A stretch of 32,384 nt of DNA from Klebsormidium nitens (lineage: Eukaryota > Streptophyta > Klebsormidiophyceae > Klebsormidiales > Klebsormidiaceae), in contig DF237744.1 in NCBI GenBank assembly GCA_000708835.1, forward strand, positions 1 through 32,384. Direction: 5' to 3'. Of this stretch, positions 24,601 through 32,384 are shown piece after piece. A program made the translations under genes and the position numbers. Under the pieces are notes generated by a model, which saw nothing but the letters and a program-made list of their open reading frames with translations, was not told where the DNA came from and made no database searches. How positions within the stretch are numbered: the stretch's first letter is position 1; every line of letters begins with the position of its first letter.

Positions 24601-25120
24601 TTGTGGCGGCGAGTTCGGTGGCGGGATCGCCTCCTGCAGAGCTGCGGTGACGCTCTCGCAGACCTTCTTGGTGAAACTTCTTGATCCGTTTTATTGAGAA
24701 GTCTCGATAGTTGGAAGTCGCTGAATGAAAACGTCTGAAGAGTCTACAGAAGATTCGTAGCGACACCCGTCCAGCCGGGTAAGTACTAAGCGACTTTCGA
24801 AACCCTTCCTTGCGAGTACAGATATCGTGCTATCCCTCGGTTGCCAGATTGGTTTCAGATCTTCAGTACATTGCAGTACAAAATGGTACTGAGTATGCAA
24901 ACCTCGACGCTCTGATTCGGCCCGCGACCCCGGACACATAACGCCTTCTTTTCTTTCGTTAATATCACCCTTTGAACGAAAATGTCTCTTGCAACTGCAG
25001 GTCGCGGCCGATGCACAGCCCCAGCCGCCTTCGGTTGACTCCCCGGCCTGGATGACGCGTCCTGACGTCACAGTCACGGCCGCGCTTGTTCTTGTCGCCC
25101 TGTTTGGGCTTGTAATATAG
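18699..25120 (+). CDS. Secreted Ser/Gly/Tyr-rich N-glycoprotein, probably GPI-anchored (7 exons)
   Basis: I do not recognise the family. Proposed exons: 18699-19012, 19516-19903, 20403-20668, 21842-21981, 22450-22579, 23211-23393 and 25001-25120 (TAG). ATG 18699 starts MKPFSLPCVFLLILMASALV, a signal peptide. Next come about 80 Ser/Gly-rich residues, a Ser/Pro stretch, then a Tyr-rich run (YRPYYGYYSSRYPYYY). A likely beta-rich domain of about 300 residues follows, with about eleven N-glycosylation sequons (NLT, NST, NAT, NGT, NTT, NSS, NFT, NVS, NYT, NNT and others). The C-terminus VTVTAALVLVALFGLVI is a GPI-signal-like hydrophobic tail. A cell-wall or plasma-membrane surface role is inference. 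Two oddities: one base is missing in exon 2 (frame shift between 19660 and 19760), and exon 6 has lost its GT donor (GAAAGC at 23394). The exon total, 1541 nt, is one short of 514 codons. TGTAAT just after the stop may be a poly(A) signal. Confidence 0.75.
20648..21176 (+). repeat. Donor-type array: repeated exon-3 end and 5' splice site
   Basis: The end of exon 3 plus its donor (GGCCAG|GTAAAG at 20669) recurs in diverged form in the following intron, with junction equivalents near 20746 (GACAAGTAAAGTGAG), 20835 (GGCCAGACAAAG), 20892 (GGTCAAGTGAAGTGAG) and 21166 (GGTCAGCCACAAA). Each is preceded by a version of GGAACCTTTCCGTTT. Some copies keep GT, others have lost it. Intron text is shared as well: versions of GTTCCGAACCTTTTCGCCCG occur near 20773 and 20923. 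The spacing is irregular (57-90 bp, then about 270). Confidence 0.75.
21740..21880 (+). repeat. Duplicated acceptor/exon start before exon 4
   Basis: The start of exon 4 (acceptor TTTACAG, then CGCATCGGCACCGCCTTC from 21842) has a near copy 90 bp upstream: TTCAG at 21745, then ATCGGCACCGCCTTCGAAAAC from 21755. The upstream copy ends in GGTCAG|GCAAAT, but joining it in place of, or before, exon 4 breaks the frame. It therefore looks like a decayed decoy rather than an alternative exon. Confidence 0.7.
23318..24672 (+). repeat. Donor-type array: about nine copies of exon-6 end plus 5' splice site
   Basis: The last ~75 nt of exon 6 (encoding AASFTVLGDDGTASNTAAVS) with the following donor and intron start recur about nine times. 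Junction equivalents lie near 23394, 23538, 23689, 23843, 24027, 24178, 24369, 24548 and 24669, commonly about 145-190 bp apart. The donor reads CCGGTAAGC in copies 2, 3 and 5, CCGGTGAGC in copy 4 and GGGTAAG in copy 7, but CCGGAAAGC in copy 1, the one attached to the real exon. The downstream intron text is shared too (TGACAAA...TTCTGGCTTTTGAA). Later copies are more diverged. Confidence 0.9.
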
Positions 25121-27231
25121 AAGATATGTAATATAGAAACGGGTGTTTAGTGCAGTAAGGAGGAAGTTTTGCAAGCGCAGATAGTCAAAGTAAACGCTCC
25201 GGCACGCAAGGGTCTTTTCTCTTTTGAATAGATGGCGTGGATTGGTTCCGAAGTCAGCATTTTGAGAGGCTGACAGTCATAGCTGCACGCATGCAAGGCA
25301 CTAGTAGAAATCGCTTTCTGCTATAGCGTGCACGTACGAACGTCGCGTAAGGATCGATAGCTTCGCGCTCGGTTGAAGAACAAAAAATCAGGTAGTACGT
25401 GCCGCACCAGATCGAGAAACCAGGCGCCGCCACGCCTTACTAGCTAGAAGGGGTTTACTTTCGGTCTATGTAGGAGTTAATATCTTCATGGGGCCGTTCA
25501 AGACGCCAGTAAGTTCAAAGTTGGTTGCATGCTGAATGCGTAGCGTCAAAGATTTTGACTACGGAACTCTGAAAGCTTGCATGTGCAAGGGATCAATTAC
25601 TCAAAGCACTTGCTTATAGTAGTAGGGTCAAAGGGTTTAACTTCGGTACTCTGAAAGCTTGCATGCGGAAGGAATCGTTTCTTCAAAGCGCTTGCTTATA
25701 CCACTAGAGTTCTGCTAAATCCGACCTTGGAACATATCACTGCCGAGACTCCAGTATTATATCAGATCCAACCGGACCGAACCAACATTCGGAGATGTGA
25801 GTACGTACTCTGAACTTTCATGTCACGTTGAATACCAGGTTCCGATTTCCAATCTTGAGCCATATGCAGGGCATGCATGGTGCATCTACTCGCGCAATAT
25901 CTTGACGTGTTGCTCGTGAAAGGTATCTTCAACATATAAGCCGCTCACAGCATGGATTAGATCATGCAGATGATAGGTCGTCTACGTAATCCGGAAACAA
26001 ATTGACATGGTCTAACAACGACCACGTCCGACATGTGGTAAAGCGTTTCCACTAAGAAGGATTGCGGACTTCAGCTGGCAGCATGACGGCCGGACGCCAG
26101 CTAGACCCGCGGGAGTCAAGGCCTTGGTACTTTGTTTTTAGCACCCCAACCACGTGACAAATGAAATGCCTTCATTTGTAAGACAGGTTTCACAGTGGCC
26201 CCGATTAAATCTAGCGAGCTAAATTGTATTTGCACTCTGATCGGGTCCTGAACAGCCAATGTCGCGGCTCATAATATACAGCTTCAAGTTGCTATCTTGC
26301 TACGAAAGTTCCGGAGATCGGGTTGTTAACGACGCCCTGGGTAGATTTCATAGAAAGCGAGGAGTACGAGACATATTTACACAGAGCACACATTAAACTA
26401 GCGTCTAGACAGTTGATTCCCGTGCCGTCGGAAAGCACCCGGCGCCCAGCTTAATCTACTTATATAATTACACATGAAAGAGTTTCTCCCCTTTCCAATG
26501 AGCCGGCAAAGCGCCGACTTTGTGATCGAATGCTCTTGCTCGCCCGTGAAAATAGTCAAAAGGATACGGCGGGAGGAACTTGAACGGCCTGCCTTTTGTG
26601 ATCGATCGGCCACCAGGTTGTCCGGCAAGTGAAAACGGAAAAAGCAGTCACTGGTGTCAACTGAGTCGCAAGGCAGTGACACATTTGCTATTGTGGGGAT
26701 AAGAAGGAGAAATCTGCCGACAACACGACAAGGCTTGTTGCAAGAATAAGGTGCCAATCACCAAAACTTTCCGGCACCTGTAAAATGGAGATAGCACTGC
26801 TTTAAGTCGCAAAACTCTCCAAGTGTTGTAGAGCGACTGACATAAAGAAAAAGGAGTGGAGATTTGGAGAACACCCCGGTTATTGCAGGGGCCGGAAGGG
26901 GGGGGTGCAAGAGAAGTTGGGACTGCACCCGAACTGCACGCTTTTCCGGGGACTGAGGTACTGCACGTTTCTTCAAGTTGGTGTCACGCTTTTGACTTCC
27001 GCTTTTGGAGGCGAGAATCAGCCTTATGGTCTAGCTGTACAAGTGTAGCTAGGATCGGGATGAGGCAGCGTCATCGCAAGCAAACGGGTTCGCTCATGCA
27101 CAAGCGACCGGGGTAAACGAGGCCCCCGGAGTTCCGTTGGCGGTCCTCTGTTCCGTTCCGGAACCTGGGCGAGCGGATAATGACACATTTCCGCACCCGG
27201 TCGAAGCGGCTAAATCTGCAGTCCGCTGACG
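25121..27231. other. Intergenic region, no convincing gene
   Basis: The 2.1 kb after the surface-protein gene holds one imperfect tandem duplication (25545-25708) and otherwise unique sequence. A minus-strand open frame at 26398-26757 lacks an ATG start and splice context, so I do not call it. Confidence 0.5.
25545..25708. repeat. Imperfect 82-bp tandem duplication
   Basis: Two adjacent copies begin at 25545 and 25627. Shared blocks include GTCAAAG, ACTCTGAAAGCTTGCATG and CTTGCTTATA. They have diverged by scattered substitutions. No coding potential is visible. Confidence 0.85.
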
Positions 27232-27473
27232 TCAGGCCCGAGGTGAGGTAGTCGTCATTGGTGCCTCGACGGTGGCAGGGCCCTTCCAGTCTCCTTCCAG
27301 TATGCCCATCGCCAGCTGCTCCTCGTGCGCTCCAGGGGCGTACATCTGGCTGCCCAGGAACTAGGGGAGGGAGAAGAGTGTCTGATTGAAAAGGGGGTCC
27401 GAAAAGAGTCTACCGTCAACTGCACCGTCGATACTTCCGTCATATTTGAGTCGTCGTAGTGTGACGTGGCCAT
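27232..27473 (-). CDS. Possible small two-exon gene or 3' end of a gene (62 aa)
   Basis: I do not recognise the product. Exon 27414-27473 starts MATSHYDDSNMTEVSTVQLT and ends at a GTAGAC donor. A 53-nt intron with a pyrimidine-rich 3' end (CTTCTCCCTCCCCTAG) follows, and exon 27232-27360 continues in phase 0 as FLGSQMYAPGAHEEQLAMGI, ILEGDWKGPATVEAP, to TGA. The second exon has a protein-like composition. The ATG directly follows ATCAG, so it may instead be an internal exon of a longer minus-strand gene, but I could not find upstream exons. Confidence 0.35.
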
Positions 27474-30400
27474 CTGATGTAGAGCTCAGCTTCGCTCACG
27501 GCCAGTGAGATCTCGAGCAGTGAATTCGAAGCGACCTATCAATCGGCTCGGGGACGTCAGGGATCGGTTTCGGCATGATATAATGATTGCAATCATGTCG
27601 GCCCCTAGGCAGATCTGCTTTTCAAAATGTCGCGGGAGTTACTCTTCAAACCCAGAAACTGCTTGGAGTCAGCGGGGAACAGCCACGGCTGAGAAGTTGG
27701 ATTGCGCACGTCACTGAATCCAGTGCTTTGTCGAGAGCACATTCAAAGCCCGATTTTAAGTGCGTGCCATAATAATAGTGGCCGGGTTGCGCTGCCCGAT
27801 TCGGCGAGCGAGTAAACAAGGTTGCGAGCATTGAAAAAAGTGAGTGGCGCATTCTGCCAGTGGTTCTGATCTGCATGCAAAAGCTGTACCGACGCTGAGA
27901 CTCCGAGGAACAGCTTCTATATCGAACAGACACGTTCACACGTGTTTTCTGCATGGAAGATCCGGTCAACCGAGGAGATCAGTTCCATACCTCGTGCACG
28001 TTTAGTTGTGCAGGTCAGCAGGTAGTAATGGTTTTGATTTCGGAGCTGAGAAACCTCTGGGAAAGTGGACGGGCGGATCCGCGATCAGCTGCTTCTCCAC
28101 ATTGGTCACGATCTTCAACTCCAGGAGTCCGGCGACGGAAATAGAGAGGCCGTTGATATGCGTTCAGCGGAACAGCGGATCCGGGAGGTTCCGTTGGCTG
28201 AGCTTGTCCAATTAGAACCGGTCAACCGAGGCCCTGCACAATTCAGGTTTGGTCTATCCTGAGTGCCCAATACAAAGGCTGTCCGCTTTGTCAGCAGACG
28301 TTTGCCTATACTGGGTCTGTACTAGGCTATCCGCTTGCTGACGTCATGCATGCGGCTCAATACTGGAACGCTGCAGATTCCAGAGTCCAGAGTCCTAACA
28401 GTCAGCTTAGACGAACGGAACAGTGAAGACGGGAGCGGACACCGGAGTCGGGCCGGAGTCACCGGAAACAGATCAATAATATACCGGTACGTACCTACAT
28501 CTACTTAGGGCTCTGACTGTTGAGACATGTCAGACCACTAGCCGATGTACCTATATTTACAACAGACTGACGCCATGCATGACACCATCTACTCTGACAG
28601 GTCGACCGGAGACACCAACACAATACCTAACATACCTACTTTGTCCTACAGGCTACTCGCGCACTGCCGGACCCTTGCGCCAGCAGTGTGCTTGGTCCCT
28701 GCAGCTTGCCCAATGCTGTGGGCGCCGCGTGCAATATCACACACGATTCACCGGTGCTGACATCGTTACCAGTCTTTGGCACGCGGCAGAAGTCATTAAT
28801 ACTGCATGATGCACTTTACTACCTAGTAGCTGCAGTATGCACTCTGCAGTTCTTCACACATCGAGCTGCATTATGCAGTTGTTTTACCCGCCCGGCCGCC
28901 GGCGCCGAGTCCTCGCAGACAGGCTCCCGACTCCCGACTCCTGCTAGCCCCTGGGCGGGCCCGGATGATGTGTCTTCTGCTGGTTGAGGACCGGGTTGCC
29001 TCGGGGTGCCAGCTGTAAAGATGCCAACTCAAGGGTCGATCATGCAAGATTCTCGACCCTCCAAGTGCCACTCTGGGGCGCCCCGGTGCCCGGCGGGAGC
29101 AATTCTAAGTTGCACAATGCACTACCACTGGGCAGGTATTCAGGCACACGAGAATTGAGTTGTATGTTGCCCGGGGCCCCGATCTGAGTTATACAAACGT
29201 GGGGCACGCCGTACTGGCCCCCCGGGCCTCAGCCAGAAGCACCCCGGGAAGTCGGGTAAGGAGCACGGTACGGTACCGAGAGGCCCCGGGCCTTGACAAA
29301 TCGACCCGGTCACTGCGAGTCGGTGTGGCCGAGGCGCGGGCCGGGCGGCTGTCACGACTCGGACTCACGGGTCAAACCCCTGGGTCGTATGACTCGTCTC
29401 ATGTATGGCCAGCGTGGATTATGCTTTTAATCCAACGACGCAAAAGCCGCACAGAGGATATTAAATGCAAGCGAGTAAGCGGTAAATTGACCCGGAGCTC
29501 GGGCGCTGCCACTGCAGGCCCCTCCATTCCTGTGGGCAAGAATTCCAGACTGGTAGATTGCACCGAGCAGTACTAGGTACCTACGCAGTCCTCTGGCGGC
29601 AATTCAGCCAACGACTCTGTGAGCTTACAAATACGTCACCGCTCACAACGTAGCTATATCAACACTCCCGGTGTTTCAACAGTAAGTCCAATTCTCACTG
29701 CAAGCACTTCAGCACAAGGAATTGATCAGCTCCAAAAGCTGAATGGAAAGTTCACTGACTCAGTACTGTCACCAATGAGATTTGCACTGCGGCGGGCTTG
29801 CATACAGGCAAGCAACGTGGGCGCATGGATGGGCAAGGTCCAAAGGACCAAGGCAGGCTGGTGATTGCACAAGACAACTTTGCAGTCGGATGTTCTTACT
29901 TGGAAAAGGATGCGTCTTTCACTTGTCCCTGAGTTGCCTTGTTTCACTTAGTACCTAGCGCGTACACGGCAGTTCTCCGTTGTCCCTTTGGACATATCAG
30001 TCAGGATACCACTGTGAACCGGCGCTTTTAAAAGCTTTGAAGACTACAAGACTCCCGGCGGGTTTTCCTTGCTGCCTTCATGGCATTTACGTTCATAGAC
30101 TAACTAGTTCTAGTAGCTACTAGTCGTTCAGTCGTTTAGCTGATCGATCCAGATAAGTCTCCGGAGTCGTGTCGTAATTTGTTAAAAGCAGATTGAGGAG
30201 AGTTCTAGCCAGGAGATGTTAGGTGATTCCTCTCCGTCCAGGTCAGAAGATGTTGGCAGCTCACAGTAAAGTCAAGAGAGAATTGAAAAAACATTTGCAT
30301 TAAATATGGTAGGACTTTTTGCAATCCCCCGGCCACCTACCCGGTTCCTTGAACTGAGCCTCAATTTGAACGTACGGCGGCGAAAGCTGAGAGTACTGAC

Positions 30401-31935
30401 AGAGAGTATTGAAAAGCTAGAGCGGGAGAAGGAGAGAAGTAATTAGGCGCAGCACTGAGCTATTGAATACTGGTCACATTTCAAATCACAACAGGAGTCC
30501 TGACTTACGTATTACCCGATAACCCCAGGGTTACCGCACTAGAATAGCTACGTACCTACATACGTACCGTACTAACTTTTAAGATCAGCATTTATTATTT
30601 GTTATTCCTTGATGCAAGTCGAAATAGAAAATGGTCTGAGAAGCTTGCCAATGTGTAAGGAAATCGTTGAATATTTTCTAGTATTCTACACCATTTTGCA
30701 ACTCAAAAACGCTCTGAAAAGGCTTAAAACCCCATTCTCCAAATTGACCCGAAAGCTTCTTGGCAGCCTGCTGATTCGAAAGATCGACTCGAAAATAATG
30801 AATTTGCATCAGAAGTGCTGATTTTAAAAGTCAGTACGGTATTAGAGGCGAATCCAAGGTACCTATCTCGAGCCATGTAACTAACCGCGTATTAAACTGG
30901 TGAATCGTGACAGTGATACTGGTGAGTCAGTGGTGACAGTATTAAGTTCCGGTGACAGTGACGCATGAACTGTCAGAACTGCAACGTCTGTACGGTATAC
31001 AAGCCGCGAGCGTATTGGTTTAATTTGGTTAGCGGCCAACTACCGGTACATCGACCTGGCATGGTGGACCTGGTGGTCACATAGATGACGACATGTCGTA
31101 CGATCCGAGCAGGCGCAATGGACGTGTGTACGGGCCACAGCACCGTACGGGTCAGAGGGATGTTCACAGAATACCGTACGATACATGTACCAGCCTCTAT
31201 ACAAGAATCAAGGCTGTCAAGGTAGGTACTACGTACTGTACCAGGCTTCGCCGCGAGTGGCCACTCACATTCGGGTACCTAGGTAATCGACATTCGCATG
31301 TCAGGCTGCTACGGCGTACGCCCTTTTGGTACTGACAAATAGTGCGTCACCTACGGTCCCTACTATATAGGTAGGTTATAGACCGTACTGCCAAGGAAAA
31401 TCACACTAAAATGATTATTATGAGGCTTGTGTGAAAAAGTTGAAACCAAATGGGTCCCCAACTGTGAAAAGGTGAAAACCTGAAATCGACGAAAAAGGGT
31501 CATGGCTCATTCTTACGACTTTCAGTGGGGAAAAGGGTGAAAAAGCTCTTGTGCGAAATGACAAAATTAACACGTTCCCGAGGGTGTCGGGTGGAACCTC
31601 AGAATGACCGAATTAAGCTTTCACACCAATTAATGGTGGTGTGATTTCCCTTTGCGGTACAGACTACAGTATACCTGGTATGTACAGTACTATATACTTT
31701 CTTTCTTGTTCATCTTGAAAAAGTGTGAAGATCCTCACATTTGAACATTTCACCAGCTCATGTCCGAGCGCCCACCTTGACTCTCTTGATCACTCAACCT
31801 CGCACTCAACCTCATCAAGCTTTTCCTCCTGAACGTCGGGTTCGAGTCCTTGATAGCTTTCCATGTTCTTGCAATGACTACACTTTGAGACCAGCTGGGA
31901 ACCCAGGGCTGCCGCTGAAGTATCGCTACCGGAAA
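27474..31935. other. Gene-poor intergenic region rich in GTAC and TGCA palindromes
   Basis: I found no supported gene in these 4.4 kb. From about 28480 the sequence is unusually full of GTAC-containing words (CTACGTACCTACATACGTAC near 30550; more at 31160-31380 and 31660-31700) and TGCAGT/TGCAT words (28800-28880). A GC-rich island lies at 28890-29400. GTGACAGT recurs three times at 30905-30960, and GTGAAAA words recur at 31430-31560. Open frames such as 29160-29576 lack an ATG or splice support. Confidence 0.5.
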
Positions 31936-32256
31936 ATGGCGCCCTCGAGATTGCAGAGCACGTCAGCTTGCAAGTATGCCGTCACAATTATCAACGCTCT
32001 GTTTGGCGTGTGCCTCTTCCTCAGCTCCATGCGCAGCTGCGCAGGCGAATCAGCGTTAGCGGTGGATGTGCAATGCGATGCAAGCCAGTGTGCCGCAGGT
32101 GTTTGCGATTTTGAGGGTGCTTGCTGCGATTTTGGTGTAAATCCGACTCTGTGCGGGGGCGAGTGCTGCTATCTTGGCGATCCAGCCTATCGGTCTCGCA
32201 AGCAATGCTTTGGGGATGCTGCGGCAGGAGTGTGCTGCGATGTAGATCCATTGTAA
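31936..32256 (+). CDS. Small secreted cysteine-rich protein (106 aa or first exon of a longer gene)
   Basis: I do not recognise the family. The first in-frame ATG is at 31936, although the frame stays open upstream to 31741. The N-terminus carries a hydrophobic stretch (YAVTIINALFGVCLFLSS) ending in CAG-E, a plausible secretory signal. The mature part of about 70 residues contains eleven cysteines with paired CC spacing (ACCDF, CGGECC, GVCCDV), so a disulphide-stabilised extracellular domain is likely. The odd cysteine number and a possible donor (GCGAT|GTAGAT, 32241) mean it may continue into an exon beyond the window. Function cannot be assigned. Confidence 0.6.
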   Translation: MAPSRLQSTSACKYAVTIINALFGVCLFLSSMRSCAGESALAVDVQCDASQCAAGVCDFEGACCDFGVNPTLCGGECCYLGDPAYRSRKQCFGDAAAGVCCDVDPL

Positions 32257-32384
32257 CGATTACGGCTGGTTAAGCCTAACCTCGTTCTCGACAGGATTTC
32301 GTTGACCGCGAGTTAGCGAAACGGCGGTGGTTACGTCTTAACGACGCACTGCGTGGCTGTCTGCAAGACGCCTTAATATCCCGG

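Noticed and set aside
28062-28262. Plus-strand frame with protein-like text (RIREVPLAELVQLEPVNRG)
   Set aside because: No ATG, no phase-matched flanking exon and overlapping plausible frames; support is composition only.
29319-29400. tRNA-like segment with an A-box match (TGGCCGAGGCG) and a weak B-box (GGGTCAAACCC)
   Set aside because: The ends do not form an acceptor stem and no anticodon arm fits.
29160-29576. 138-codon plus-strand frame in the GC-rich island
   Set aside because: It lacks an ATG start, and GC richness alone explains the absence of stops.

Overview
The window is nuclear DNA of a eukaryote with many spliceosomal introns. It has no bacterial-type operons, and its ORFs are short because the genes are interrupted. 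The best-anchored gene is a 13-exon acyl-activating enzyme whose reconstructed protein follows the land-plant AAE17/AAE18 family end to end. Mid-range GC, introns of about 0.3-1.4 kb and several proteins I cannot recognise fit a streptophyte (charophyte-type) green alga, possibly Klebsormidium-like. The organism is an inference.

Layout. (1) About 144-4979, plus strand: the 3' part (6 exons) of an unrecognised gene with a Lys-rich and acidic tail. (2) 5378-5713, plus: a frame-broken coding remnant. (3) 5714-7513: no gene seen. (4) 7514-17751, minus: the complete peroxisomal AAE17/18-type acyl-CoA synthetase (725 aa, C-terminal AKL). One intron carries a 328-bp MITE; two others carry tandem copies of splice-acceptor/exon-start segments. 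(5) 17752-18698: a 947-bp divergent promoter region. (6) 18699-25120, plus: a 7-exon gene for a secreted, Ser/Gly/Tyr-rich, heavily N-glycosylated, probably GPI-anchored surface protein. Its introns carry tandem copies of exon-end/splice-donor segments. (7) 25121-31935: mostly gene-poor, with one possible small two-exon minus-strand gene at 27232-27473. (8) 31936-32256, plus: a small secreted cysteine-rich protein, perhaps only the first exon.

The most unusual signal is structural. In the two adjacent genes, at least five introns' ends hold decaying tandem arrays whose unit (commonly about 140-155 bp) spans one exon-intron junction. Acceptor-type arrays contain the intron end plus exon start, and the authentic exon is the last copy. 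Donor-type arrays contain the exon end plus intron start, and the authentic exon is the first copy. This leaves series of decoy splice sites. In one donor array the authentic first copy has lost its GT while later copies keep theirs.

All exon junctions were worked out by hand from reading frame, splice consensus and, for the AAE gene, recalled family conservation. No transcript evidence or database search was available.
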